Counted from the first letter of the stretch, positions 14,334-22,790 are shown. The stretch: DNA of 26,502 bases from an uncultured Clostridia bacterium (GCA_959605945.1 CAUHGY010000022.1:1-26502); one strand, 5' to 3'. The notes: generated by a model from the letters alone, not told the origin. Numbers and translations are program-made.

Positions 14334-16166
14334 TCACGGCGCAATGCCGTTTCCCTCATTTGTTTTCGATAAAAAATCTTTCAGAACATCTTCCGCCGTA
14401 AGGCCGTTGTCCTTTAACTGCCGCTCGACAGACCCGTGGCGGATAAAAGCGTCCTTTATACCGTATGAATATACCGCAGCGCATTTTCCTCTGCCCGAAT
14501 AATATCCCGCAACAAGCGCACCGAAGCCGCCTATCACGCTGTTTTCTTCAAGCGTTATAATCGGCATACCGGATATCCGGTCAAGCACGCCGCTGTCGAG
14601 CGGTTTTACGGTGCGGGCGTTAACCACCGTCACGCTTTTATCTGCGTCCGCGGAAATTTCACGCGCAAGACGCAGCATGCGCGGTCCGACCGCAAGAACG
14701 GCAAAATCAACGCCTTTTTTTTCGGTCACCCACAGCATATCTTTAAGCGGAATTACTCCGCGGTCTTTATCGGCTTTTTCATTCGGATATCTGACGGCGG
14801 CGGGTGCACCCAGAGACAGCGCGTACTCCACGGCGTCCGAAAGTTCGTTGATGTTTGACGGAGCGAACACGTTCATATTGGGCATGTGGGTAAGATAACT
14901 GAGATCAAAAACGCCTTGATGCGTCTCCCCGTCGGCGCCGACCAGTCCCGCCCTGTCAAGGCAGAACACCACCGGCAGATTTTGCAGACATACGTCATGC
15001 AGAATCTGGTCGTAAGCCCGCTGCATAAAAGTCGAATATATGGCGACCACAGGTTTAAGGCCGCCCGCGGCCATTCCGGCGGCAAACGTCACGGCATACT
15101 CTTCGGCAATGCCCGCATCGAAAAAATTCGCGGGATGCGCTTTCGCTACCGCGTTAAGTCCCGTGCCGTCTTTCATGGCGGCGGTTATCGCAACTATCCT
15201 GTCGTCTTTATCTATAAGCCGGTTGAGCGTGTTTCCGAGTTCCATCGAATAGTCACACTGTCCGAACGAGAGATTCTTTCCCACTCCGTGAAAAACGTCG
15301 GCATGCTTTTCTGCGGCATCGTATCCCTTGCCTTTGGTGGTGACGACATGCAGAAACACCGCTTTGTTTTTCATGGTGTTTTTTACTTTCGTGAGAACTT
15401 CGACCATCTCTCCGAGATCATTGCCGTCAACCGCCCCGACGTATTTGAAACCGAAAATCTCGAAATAGCTGTTTTTGTTAAGCATGCGTTTGACGGAGTT
15501 TTTAAAACCCGAAAGCCAGCGTGTTACAAAAGAATTTCCGAAAATTTTTTTCAGAGCCGATTTACCTTTTACGTAACCCTTTCCCACCGTACTTTTGGAA
15601 ATATGTTTATAAAGTCCGTTGGAATTTTTGGAAATCGACATGCCGTTGTCGTTCAAAATAACCAGGTAATTTCTCGGTTTTATACCAGATGCGGCAAACG
15701 CTTCCATATTCATGCCGTTTACAAGGGCGCCGTCTCCCACAAGATTTATAACGCAATAGTCTCCGCCCGTCTTATCGCGCGCGGCGCAGTACCCCAGCCC
15801 CGCGGAAACCGATGTTCCCGCATGACCGGTGGTAAAAGGGTCATATTCACTCTCCCCGGCATTCGGAAATCCCGAAATGCCGCCGTCGGTGCGTATGGAT
15901 GAAAACTCGTTTTTTCTGCCGGAAAGAATCTTGTGAGCGTAGCACTGATGCCCTACGTCGAAAATCAGTTTATCGGACGGAAAATCAAAAACATAATGCA
16001 ACGCAAGCGTCGTCTCTATAATTCCGAGATTGGAAGAAAGATGCCCGCCGTTCTTTTCCGCAGTCCGTATAATGAGAGAGCGGAGTTCTTCTGCAAGCGC
16101 TTTAAGTTCTTTTATATTGAGTTTTTTGACATCCGAAGATTTTTCAATCGCGTCTATAAGCGCCAT
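14334..16166 (-). CDS. dxs: 1-Deoxy-D-xylulose-5-phosphate synthase
   Basis: 610 residues, close to the usual 620. It condenses pyruvate and glyceraldehyde-3-phosphate with thiamine diphosphate, the first step of the MEP route to isoprenoids. Visible landmarks: GGHLSSNLG (40-48, His42), DVGHQCYAHKILSGR (70-84, His73), FTTGHAGTSVSAGLG (111-125), the cofactor motif GDGA...N (144-150) with LNDNGMSIS (171-179), and AGIAEEYAVTFAAGMA with the catalytic Glu. I chose the ATG at 16166, preceded by GGGAG; a longer frame to 16202 lacks a ribosome site. The near-consensus promoter at 16260-16288 drives it. Cotranscription with the polysaccharide dehydratase might coordinate undecaprenyl carrier and sugar supply (inference). 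Confidence 0.95.
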   Translation of the reverse strand: MALIDAIEKSSDVKKLNIKELKALAEELRSLIIRTAEKNGGHLSSNLGIIETTLALHYVFDFPSDKLIFDVGHQCYAHKILSGRKNEFSSIRTDGGISGFPNAGESEYDPFTTGHAGTSVSAGLGYCAARDKTGGDYCVINLVGDGALVNGMNMEAFAASGIKPRNYLVILNDNGMSISKNSNGLYKHISKSTVGKGYVKGKSALKKIFGNSFVTRWLSGFKNSVKRMLNKNSYFEIFGFKYVGAVDGNDLGEMVEVLTKVKNTMKNKAVFLHVVTTKGKGYDAAEKHADVFHGVGKNLSFGQCDYSMELGNTLNRLIDKDDRIVAITAAMKDGTGLNAVAKAHPANFFDAGIAEEYAVTFAAGMAAGGLKPVVAIYSTFMQRAYDQILHDVCLQNLPVVFCLDRAGLVGADGETHQGVFDLSYLTHMPNMNVFAPSNINELSDAVEYALSLGAPAAVRYPNEKADKDRGVIPLKDMLWVTEKKGVDFAVLAVGPRMLRLAREISADADKSVTVVNARTVKPLDSGVLDRISGMPIITLEENSVIGGFGALVAGYYSGRGKCAAVYSYGIKDAFIRHGSVERQLKDNGLTAEDVLKDFLSKTNEGNGIAP

Positions 16167-16259
16167 ACAGCTCCCGTAATTACCGCGCGGCAACCCGCAC
16201 AAAAAACCGCCGGCAACAGACTATATAACATTAAATCCGAATATATATTATATTTTATA

Positions 16260-16288
16260 AGTATATTACATAAAATGCCGGTTGTCAA
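16260..16288 (-). promoter_or_regulatory. Strong sigma-A promoter of the dxs operon
   Basis: Minus strand TTGACA (16288-16283, perfect), 17-nt spacer, TATACT (16265-16260). Predicted start near 16253, giving a leader of about 87 nt before the dxs ATG. Confidence 0.8.
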
Positions 16289-16348
16289 TATAATATATAA
16301 ATTTAAAATAATTTACTGCAGAAATGTAACTTAAAACCAACATCCGAA

Positions 16349-16366
16349 AACGGTTGCGCAACCGTT
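16349..16366. repeat. 18-bp perfect palindrome
   Basis: AACGGTTGCGCAACCGTT, followed by CCCCC. Its core GTTGCGCAAC is shared exactly with the hairpin at 10683-10694, which suggests one repeat family. Operator function is the alternative, but it lies about 85 bp upstream of the nearest -35. Confidence 0.6.
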
Positions 16367-16449
16367 CCCCCAATATATTATTCGACAAAGTTCCGCTTAT
16401 TATTCGCTACAATTTCGCCGATAACCGCAGATAAAATACCTTTCCGCGC

Positions 16450-16478
16450 TTGACTAAAAATATATTTGGGTTTAATAT
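16450..16478 (+). promoter_or_regulatory. Sigma-A promoter of the M29 aminopeptidase gene
   Basis: TTGACT (16450-16455), 17-nt spacer, TAATAT (16473-16478); predicted start near 16485, 30 nt before the ATG. Confidence 0.7.
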
Positions 16479-16514
16479 GTAAATATATGCAAAAAATTAT
16501 CGGAAGGTGAAAAA

Positions 16515-17741
16515 ATGTTCCAAGGCAAACAACTGTCAGACTATGCCCGCCTGGTTTTGGAAATCGGCGTCAATCTTCAAATCGGACAGGGACTGGAAAT
16601 TTCATGTCCAATAGAGCGTCAGGAAATCGCACACGCTCTTGCCGAACAGGCTTACGAACTCGGCGCAAAAATCGTTCGGGTACGCTGGAACGACGAAGTT
16701 CTCGACAAAATAAATTATAACGGAGCCGATGAATCGGCGCTTACCCAAATACCCAAATGGTTTACGGACAGCAAAAATCAATTGGTAAAAGAGGGATTCT
16801 GCTATGTTGCGATAGCCGCGGAAAATCCCATGGCATTTAAAGACGTGCCTCCTGCAAAACTCGCCGCCGTTGCCAAAGCGCGCAGCAAAGCGCTGAAAAG
16901 ATATTCCGACGCCGTAATGTCCAACGCAATACGTTGGTGCGTCGTCTCCGTTCCCACGCGCGAATGGGCTGAAACGGTTTTCCCGGACCAACCCGACCCC
17001 GAAAAAAAACTGCTTGATGCCATTGCGCACACCATGCGTCTCGATACAGCCGACCCTGTGGGAGAATGGCACAAACATATCGCCGCGCTTGACCGGCGCG
17101 CGGCGTTTCTGAATCGGGAATGTTTCGACAGCCTGCATTTCGAAAATACCGCCGGCACCGATCTTCACGTCGGGCTTGCGGAAGGTCACGTGTGGCTTTC
17201 CGCAAAAGAGCGCGCCAAGGACGGAATATATTTTGTAGCAAACATGCCCACCGAGGAAGTTTTTACCGCACCTCACCGCATGAGAACGGACGGCGTGGTA
17301 AAATCTTCTCTGCCGCTTGCAGATAACGGAAACGTCATAGATAAATTTTCGCTTACTTTTAAAAACGGCAAAGTTACGGATTTTTCCGCAGAAACCGGAT
17401 ACGAAGCGTTAAAACACATTATTCAGACAGATAAAGGCACCGCACGGCTCGGCGAGGTGGCTCTCATCGGCAAAAGCTCGCCCGTCGCAGAAAGTAAAAT
17501 TCTTTACTACAACACTCTGTTCGATGAAAACGCAAGCTGCCATTTGGCGCTCGGCAAAGCCTACCCCACTACCGTGATGAACGGCGGTGAAATGAGCGCC
17601 AAACAACTTCTCGCGGCGGGCGCGAACGATTCGGCCGAACACGTTGATTTTATGATAGGAACAAACGATCTGACCGTTACGGGCATTAAAAAGAACGGTG
17701 AAAAAATAAAACTGATGTCGGAAGGCGACTGGGTAATCTGA
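16515..17741 (+). CDS. M29 family metallo-aminopeptidase (AmpS/PepS type)
   Basis: 408 residues, the normal length for thermophilic-aminopeptidase-family enzymes that remove N-terminal residues from peptides in the cytoplasm using two metal ions. Family landmarks are visible: RVRWNDE near 56-62, the central metal-binding region PTEEVFTAPHRMRTDG (about 246-261, with paired Glu and a His), the IGKSSPVAESKILYYNTLFDENASCHLALG region in its parts SSPVAES, YYNTLFDEN and CHLALG (about 315-345), and the closing EHVDFMIGTNDL with its acidic ligand. There is no signal peptide. Ribosome site GGAAGGTG lies 6 nt before the ATG. It is a single gene with its own promoter, ending near a hairpin shared with the convergent BFD-like gene. 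Confidence 0.9.
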   Translation: MFQGKQLSDYARLVLEIGVNLQIGQGLEISCPIERQEIAHALAEQAYELGAKIVRVRWNDEVLDKINYNGADESALTQIPKWFTDSKNQLVKEGFCYVAIAAENPMAFKDVPPAKLAAVAKARSKALKRYSDAVMSNAIRWCVVSVPTREWAETVFPDQPDPEKKLLDAIAHTMRLDTADPVGEWHKHIAALDRRAAFLNRECFDSLHFENTAGTDLHVGLAEGHVWLSAKERAKDGIYFVANMPTEEVFTAPHRMRTDGVVKSSLPLADNGNVIDKFSLTFKNGKVTDFSAETGYEALKHIIQTDKGTARLGEVALIGKSSPVAESKILYYNTLFDENASCHLALGKAYPTTVMNGGEMSAKQLLAAGANDSAEHVDFMIGTNDLTVTGIKKNGEKIKLMSEGDWVI

Positions 17742-17837
17742 CAACTGCGTTTGGCGACGAATGACAGCATATGCGCAAAAACGCCGAATCGCACGCATGC
17801 GAAAATCTCAGCCGTAAAACTGATATTTAAATAGTCT

Positions 17838-17868
17838 GAGCGCCGCAAAGGGTTTCCTTGCGGCGCTC
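17838..17868. terminator. Hairpin between convergent genes
   Basis: Perfect 11-bp stem GAGCGCCGCAA (17838-17848) / TTGCGGCGCTC (17858-17868), 9-nt loop. Neither side has a strong T-run, so termination efficiency is uncertain; placement suits the aminopeptidase and the BFD-like gene. Confidence 0.55.
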
Positions 17869-17895
17869 GGTCTAAAAAATTACATATAATAAAAA

Positions 17896-18090
17896 TTATT
17901 TATTCATAAAATCTGCTATAATATCCATGATCTTATCGTGACAGCCGCCGCAACCCGTCGAACAATTTGTAATTTTCTGAACTTCTTCAAACTCTTTCTG
18001 CACGTCGTTTATGTTGCTGAGAGTTGCCAAAGCCGCCTCTATATCGGCAACGGTAACCTTTTTGCAGTTGCAAACTATCTGATTTTCCAT
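17896..18090 (-). CDS. BFD-like [2Fe-2S]-binding protein
   Basis: 64 residues. CNCKKVTVADIEAAL at the N-terminus (Cys7, Cys9) and TNCSTGCGGC at the C-terminal half (Cys43, Cys47, Cys50) fit the BFD-like [2Fe-2S] domain: CxC, about 30 residues, then CxxC, with Cys43 an extra cysteine. Stand-alone members are common in clostridia and are thought to be small electron carriers or bacterioferritin/NifU-like partners; the partner is not known here. The ribosome site AGGAG is 7 nt from the ATG. A near-consensus promoter (18187-18215) and no cotranscribed gene indicate an independently and probably strongly expressed protein. Confidence 0.85.
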   Translation of the reverse strand: MENQIVCNCKKVTVADIEAALATLSNINDVQKEFEEVQKITNCSTGCGGCHDKIMDIIADFMNK

Positions 18091-18186
18091 AATTTATCTC
18101 CTGTGATGATTTTTAATCGGTGCGGAACAACCGCTGTTTTTCACGAATATAAACAGTCCCTCGATGACGCAGCTCTGTTTTTGTTT

Positions 18187-18215
18187 ATTTTATCACTAAT
18201 TTACCGTGTTGTCAA
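18187..18215 (-). promoter_or_regulatory. Strong sigma-A promoter of the BFD-like gene
   Basis: Minus strand TTGACA (18215-18210, perfect), 17-nt spacer, TAAAAT (18192-18187). Predicted start near 18180, about 90 nt before the ATG. Confidence 0.75.
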
Positions 18216-18297
18216 CAGATAATTCGGGCGGCCGAACATAATCGTTCCGAGTCCATCGGCAAAAAACCCGTATTATATAATATTCCTCGGCAATCGC

Positions 18298-18326
18298 TTG
18301 CCAATTTTTCAATAATCTGATAAAAT
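18298..18326 (+). promoter_or_regulatory. Promoter of the glycine riboswitch-symporter transcript
   Basis: TTGCCA (18298-18303), 17-nt spacer, TAAAAT (18321-18326). Predicted start near 18333, some 24 nt before the first aptamer. Confidence 0.65.
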
Positions 18327-18356
18327 AACAAAAAAATTATAAAATTGCCGGATGAT

Positions 18357-18504
18357 GCGAACGGAAAAAGCGTCAAGCTACCGAAGGAGTAACACTCTCA
18401 GGTGTCCCTCAAAGGGATAAGGACCGTTTGCGGACGGCCTTCTGGAGAAGCCCGAAACAAACGGGTACCGAAGGGGAAAAAATCTCTCAGGTAAAAGGAC
18501 AGAA
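18357..18504 (+). promoter_or_regulatory. Tandem glycine riboswitch (gcvT class)
   Basis: Two aptamers in a row. Aptamer 1 spans 18357-18431, closed by GCGAACGG / CCGTTTGC (one G-U pair), with the conserved ACCGAAGGAG and CTCTCAGGT. Aptamer 2 spans 18440-18504, closed by TTCTG / CAGAA, with ACCGAAGGGG, CTCTCAGGT and AAAAGGACAGA. Only a short linker (GGACGG) separates them, as in classic cooperative or coupled glycine riboswitches. It lies between a promoter and a sodium:alanine/glycine symporter gene, so it should tune the symporter to glycine level. Confidence 0.95.
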
Positions 18505-18575
18505 TATCTTCCGTAATTTTCTGCGGCCGTATTTTCAAGGGTTGATTTCTGTTCCGCCCTTTTATTTTTTATTTC
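18505..18575 (+). promoter_or_regulatory. Likely expression platform with weak intrinsic terminator
   Basis: AAGGG (18537-18541) / CCCTT (18557-18561) followed by TTATTTTTTATTT forms a weak terminator. A second TTCTG at 18519-18523 can compete for the CAGAA strand of aptamer 2's closing stem, and GCGG (18523-18526) can pair with CCGC (18554-18557), which overlaps the terminator arm. This would permit glycine to favour read-through (an ON switch), but the stems are short and the direction is an inference. Confidence 0.4.
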
Positions 18576-18593
18576 TCCCGACAAAGGATCTGT

Positions 18594-20132
18594 ATGCAGG
18601 TTATTTACGACGTTCTTAACTGGATAGACGGCAACATTCTCTGGGGAATTCCCATGATAGCGATTATTCTCGCCTGCGGCGTGCTTTTGACTGTCAGAAG
18701 CAGATTTTTCCAAGTTCGCAAATTCGGACACGCTCTGAAAAGCACGATCGGCGGCACGGCTAAGCGCATGAAAAATAAAGAAAAAAACACCTCCGCTTCC
18801 GCCATCTCTCCTTTCGAAGCTTTTTCCACGGCAGTTTCCGGAACGGTGGGCACAGGCAATATAGTCGGAGTTACCACAGCCATTTTATACGGCGGTCCGG
18901 GCGCAGTTTTCTGGATGTGGATTTCTGCATTTTTCGGGTGCGTTACAAAATATGCGGAAATAACTCTGGGGATGTTTTTCAGAAAAAAAGACGCCTCCGG
19001 CGAGTATCTGGGAGGACCGATGCAATACATTGAAAAAGGCACGGGTCAAAAATGGCTTGCCGTTACTTTTGCCGCATTCACCGTACTTGCGGCAATAGGC
19101 ATGGGTTCCGTTCAGGCAGACACCATTCAGTCAACCTGGCAGTCGGCTTTCTCGATTCCGTCCTGGGTCACCGCGCTGATCATAGCCGCCGCGGTAGCCG
19201 CGGTTATTATAGGCGGCATCAAAAGAATAGGCAAAGTGACCGCATTGTTGGTGCCTTTCATGATAGTTCTGTTTATAGTAATGGCTTTGATTCTGGTCCT
19301 TGTAAATATCTCCGCAGTCCCCGCGGCATTCGCATCTATTTTTACTTCGGCTTTTTCGGCGCGTTCGTTTGTCGGAGGTTTTATGGGATACGGCATATTG
19401 CAGGCTATGCGTTACGGATTCGCACGCGGCGTCTTTTCAAACGAAGCAGGACTCGGTTCGGCATCTATCGCGCACAGCGCGTCGGACACAAAAGAGCCCG
19501 TCGAACAAGGACTATGGGGTATATTCGAAGTTTTCATAGACACTTTCGTCATCTGCACTCTTACTGCCCTTTTCGTGCTTACATCCGGTCTGGACAGCTC
19601 AGTTTCCGGCAGCGGCGCGGAAACGGCAATGGCGGCGTTCGTTGAAGTTTTCGGCACCTTCGGCAAAATCGCTTACAGCATAATACTTCCGCTTTTCGCA
19701 TTTTCTACCATTCTCGCCTGGGCGCTTTACGGCTCGAAGGCGTCGCAATATATTTTCAAAAACCACCAGAAGAGTGCAAAACTGGCATTCAGTATAATTT
19801 ATCTCGTCATGATTGTTGCCGTGGCTCTTCTGACTTTCTTTTACGGAGACAACCTCGGCGCCGACTTCGTTTGGCTTATTTCGGACATGACCAACGCGCT
19901 GATGGCTATCCCCAATCTCATCTCTCTGACGCTTTTAAGCGGACTTTTAATTAAGATAACCAAAAATTATTTCCAAAGGAAAAAAGGAACGGAGCTCTAT
20001 CCGCTTATTTCTGCCTATGAAAACGAATATACGGTTTCTGCGGATAACGGCGGAAAAAAACTAAATGCCGTTAACCGCTCTCCCGATAACATTCCGAAAA
20101 TCTCGGAAAACGACTCAGACAATATCGAGTGA
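18594..20132 (+). CDS. agcS: Sodium:alanine/glycine symporter (AGCS family)
   Basis: 512 residues, about ten to eleven membrane helices. It carries AGCS landmarks: FFQVRKFGHALK near 38-49, AFSTAVSGTVGTGNIVGV (about 75-92), the signature GPGAVFWMWISAFFGC followed by TKYAE (about 102-122), YLGGPMQYIEKG, GMGSVQADT and RGVFSNEAGLGSASIAHSAS. These proteins bring in glycine or D/L-alanine with sodium. The tandem glycine riboswitch upstream points to glycine as a physiological substrate. AAAGGA lies about 5 nt before the ATG at 18594. The C-terminal 50 residues are hydrophilic and not conserved in what I know of the family. It is a single-gene transcript ending near the hairpin at 20264-20305. Confidence 0.93.
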   Translation: MQVIYDVLNWIDGNILWGIPMIAIILACGVLLTVRSRFFQVRKFGHALKSTIGGTAKRMKNKEKNTSASAISPFEAFSTAVSGTVGTGNIVGVTTAILYGGPGAVFWMWISAFFGCVTKYAEITLGMFFRKKDASGEYLGGPMQYIEKGTGQKWLAVTFAAFTVLAAIGMGSVQADTIQSTWQSAFSIPSWVTALIIAAAVAAVIIGGIKRIGKVTALLVPFMIVLFIVMALILVLVNISAVPAAFASIFTSAFSARSFVGGFMGYGILQAMRYGFARGVFSNEAGLGSASIAHSASDTKEPVEQGLWGIFEVFIDTFVICTLTALFVLTSGLDSSVSGSGAETAMAAFVEVFGTFGKIAYSIILPLFAFSTILAWALYGSKASQYIFKNHQKSAKLAFSIIYLVMIVAVALLTFFYGDNLGADFVWLISDMTNALMAIPNLISLTLLSGLLIKITKNYFQRKKGTELYPLISAYENEYTVSADNGGKKLNAVNRSPDNIPKISENDSDNIE

Positions 20133-20263
20133 CTTGCCGCAATGCTTTCGCATAACCGTCGATTACAAAAACAACATTAATATCTGTTTTTTGAAAACGC
20201 AACAATATAAGCCTGATTTATCCCGCACGTGACATATCGTTCATATTCATAATTTGTTAAACG

Positions 20264-20305
20264 TCCCCGCCAAGCCGCACCGTTTCGGACACGGCTTTGC
20301 GGGGA
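20264..20305. terminator. Terminator between the symporter and the tail-fibre-like gene
   Basis: TCCCCGCCAAGCCG (20264-20277) pairs with CGGCTTTGCGGGGA (20292-20305) with one mismatch; loop 14 nt. Followed on plus by TAATTGTTA. Lies between convergent genes. Confidence 0.6.
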
Positions 20306-20411
20306 TAATTGTTATAGTAACGCCGTCTTAAATTTTTGCATTAACTGTCCGCATTATTTAAAAGAACAGAACTTTTTCGCTTTAAGTCCGCTTATCAACA
20401 TGTTAGTTAAA

Positions 20412-22592
20412 TCAAGAAATTCGTTTCCACATATTGACCGCAAGATACGGCGGCATATTGTTATGTGCCTGACTTCCGCCCTTTTCCAGCACAGTTACCG
20501 ACGGGTCGGATTCGTTATACGTAGTATAGGATATTCGCTGTAAATAACCGTCGTAACCATTTAAATTACCGCCTTTACCTGCATGAAAACGGGCCGCGTG
20601 ATTGTGCGAAGGCATTTCATCTACCGTCAAAGTGTGCGTCGCCTCGCCGCCCGTGCTTCCCTGCGCATAAGACGATCCGGCCGCAAGCAAAAATCTGTTT
20701 TCTATTTTTTCCCAAACTCCTCCGAAAAGCACTGACGGCGCAGTTGTTCCGACAGACATATAAATCGATCCGACCGGATAAATAAGATTTACTATGTCGG
20801 ACGGTTCCGAATAAACACCGATTGTGGTTCTCGCCGCCGCTCTGTCATCATCTGTCCATGCGGCGGGCGAAGAACTCTTTTCAGGCTGAGTTAACGCTTT
20901 TTTGACGGCATATGCAAAATTTTGAGGCGAAATCCAGAAAGCGGACGATTGCTGCAGGTCTATTTCGGCAAGCGATGCCGATGCAACGGCTTCCGCATGC
21001 CATGTGAATTGAGCGGCATCACTATCCATTGCCGTACAGGTAAACAGTGCACCGTCGCTTTTAACGAATCTTTGGCCGACAAAATCCGCCGCGGTGGCCG
21101 ACGTCGGAGAATCGCTTCCCGTTTTGGCAATTTCACCGCCGCTCAACGCCCCGACAGTCTGCCGTGCGGCTGTTTTTTCCGCCTCAGACCACGGCGACGT
21201 CGGGTCCATGGCCTTTTTTACCGCGTAATCGAGCGTCTTAGGCGTTAAGGGACGAAATTCATCGGTTTTATTGTCAATCGACGCATTATCTGCCCCGTGT
21301 ATTCCAAGAAGACCGTCTCCGCTGACAAGCAGCCCCCTGCCGGAAACTTTAACAACGCCGCTCTGTGACGCTTTTGCGGTATCGGTAAACTTCACGTAAT
21401 CCGACAAATCCATTTTTGCCGTTTCAAGGTAACTCAACTTGTAATATCCCACTTGCACGGGAGCGTTTTTTATCTGTTCGACAAACGCGTCGTCGTCGGT
21501 ATAATTATATTGAACGGAAGCATCCTCCACGCTGACCACCCAAAAGTCAGGAACGCCCGTTTCAACGATATTGAAATTGAAATTGACCCAATAGTCGCTG
21601 CCGTCACAGGCGTTCAAGTGAGAAATCATCAGGCTTATATCGGGAAAAGACTTGGTATATTCTTTGGTATCGATAAGCGCTTTAAGCTCTTTGCCTTTTT
21701 TGGCCGAAAGCGCTCTGGTTGCAGAAGCGTCGGAAAAACTGTCGGATACAGAGGCAATTATTGCCGCATCGACATATTTTTTGTTTGCTACGTCATTCTC
21801 TTCCGACGGCTGTCCCGAAACCGTTGCTCTCCCGTCCTTTTTTACCGTAAAGGCGTTTTGACGTTGCAGCGGAGTACCGTTACCCACCACGAAAAGCGCG
21901 CTTTCGTCATCGATATTGTATTCGCCTGCTGCCGTCTGTCCGTCGGCAACGGCACGCGTATTGTTTCCGACGGCAAAAGAATAATCTCCGCTGCTTTCGC
22001 AGCCGCAGCCCAGCGCTGCGGACATAATGCCGGAAGCAGTCCCGCCGGCATAAACAGTTTCGCCGTCATCGGCATTTTTTATCGCCACGGAACCTGTCCC
22101 TTCGCCGTCTTTTAAATGCAGCGAAGTCACGTCTTTTATATCGCTTTTGAAATTTTCCACATCGCCGCTCAGTTTTGCGACAAAGTCTATCACAGTCCTG
22201 TAACTGTCGCCCTGTTCCGGTTCCTGCGCAGATACTCCTCTTTCAACAAGAAAATCTCCTGCAGCCGTGGCAAGGATTTCTCCTCCTGCAGAAGCGATCT
22301 TGAATTGCACGCTCACTCCGCCCGACAGCGCGGTCACGCTCTGCGGCAGTATTCTGTGCCATACATAAAGCGAATTGCCGTTATTGTCTTTTAATAGGGG
22401 CGCGTCTTCGCAAAACGTCATCAGTTCGGGTCCGAAAGTTTTGCCGTCGGGAAGCAAAAACTCCGCAGTCACAACGTTCTGCGGCGGAGAAGGACTTACA
22501 AAATAAAGATCGTTTGCTTTATTTGAGCCCTGAAAAATTCTTTCGGGCGTAAACCAGACGGGTGCACCCACAGAATTGAAATAAAAAATCAT
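20412..22592 (-). CDS. Orphan phage-tail-fibre/tail-collar-like protein
   Basis: 726 residues in modules. The first 120 residues (PVWFTPERIFQGSNKANDLY...) resemble an N-terminal baseplate-attachment domain. A short coiled segment (about 130-155) precedes a head-like repeat region (GDYSFAVGNNTRAVADGQ, 202-219) and the junction FTVKKDGRATVSG plus VANKKYVDAAI, typical of tail fibres. Two related repeats follow (WSEAEKTAARQTVGAL and WTDDDRAAARTTIGVY). The C-terminal 123 residues (YPVGSIYMSVGTTAP..., MPSHNHAARFHAG, HNNMPPYLAVNMWKRI) are a tail-collar tip with an HxH motif like the T4 gp12 metal site. No other phage gene is present. The ribosome site AGGAG is 13 nt from the ATG, farther than usual. 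It could be a prophage relic, a host-used adhesin, or part of a contractile system elsewhere. Confidence 0.8.
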   Translation of the reverse strand: MIFYFNSVGAPVWFTPERIFQGSNKANDLYFVSPSPPQNVVTAEFLLPDGKTFGPELMTFCEDAPLLKDNNGNSLYVWHRILPQSVTALSGGVSVQFKIASAGGEILATAAGDFLVERGVSAQEPEQGDSYRTVIDFVAKLSGDVENFKSDIKDVTSLHLKDGEGTGSVAIKNADDGETVYAGGTASGIMSAALGCGCESSGDYSFAVGNNTRAVADGQTAAGEYNIDDESALFVVGNGTPLQRQNAFTVKKDGRATVSGQPSEENDVANKKYVDAAIIASVSDSFSDASATRALSAKKGKELKALIDTKEYTKSFPDISLMISHLNACDGSDYWVNFNFNIVETGVPDFWVVSVEDASVQYNYTDDDAFVEQIKNAPVQVGYYKLSYLETAKMDLSDYVKFTDTAKASQSGVVKVSGRGLLVSGDGLLGIHGADNASIDNKTDEFRPLTPKTLDYAVKKAMDPTSPWSEAEKTAARQTVGALSGGEIAKTGSDSPTSATAADFVGQRFVKSDGALFTCTAMDSDAAQFTWHAEAVASASLAEIDLQQSSAFWISPQNFAYAVKKALTQPEKSSSPAAWTDDDRAAARTTIGVYSEPSDIVNLIYPVGSIYMSVGTTAPSVLFGGVWEKIENRFLLAAGSSYAQGSTGGEATHTLTVDEMPSHNHAARFHAGKGGNLNGYDGYLQRISYTTYNESDPSVTVLEKGGSQAHNNMPPYLAVNMWKRIS

Positions 22593-22733
22593 CTCGGAAA
22601 TTTTTCTCCTTTTTTTGTTTCAATTAAAACGCCTTATTTAAAAAATTCAATAGTTTTATGACAGATTTTTATTATTTAAATCGGACATTTTTCTTTTAAC
22701 GAAAAAATCTGCGGGAAAATTTCAGAACGGCTG

Positions 22734-22762
22734 TTGACACGAGAGTATTTTTATTATATAAT
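22734..22762 (+). promoter_or_regulatory. Perfect-consensus sigma-A promoter
   Basis: TTGACA (22734-22739), 17-nt spacer, TATAAT (22757-22762). It is an exact consensus and implies very strong constitutive transcription of the small gene at 22791, with a leader of about 22 nt. Confidence 0.85.
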
Positions 22763-22790
22763 AGCACTATCCACAAAAGAGGAGGTTGTT

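Larger units (their letters stand above)
16203..16514. other. Divergent intergenic region, dxs and M29 aminopeptidase
   Basis: No gene. It contains the minus promoter of dxs (16260-16288), a run of AT-rich sequence, the 18-bp palindrome at 16349-16366, and the plus promoter at 16450-16478. The two promoters point outward with about 160 bp between them. Confidence 0.75.

Noticed and set aside
14886..15902. Long plus-strand open frame (338 codons) opposite dxs
   Set aside because: Complementary to a well-conserved dxs; composition is Arg/Phe/His-rich and shows no motif or ribosome site.
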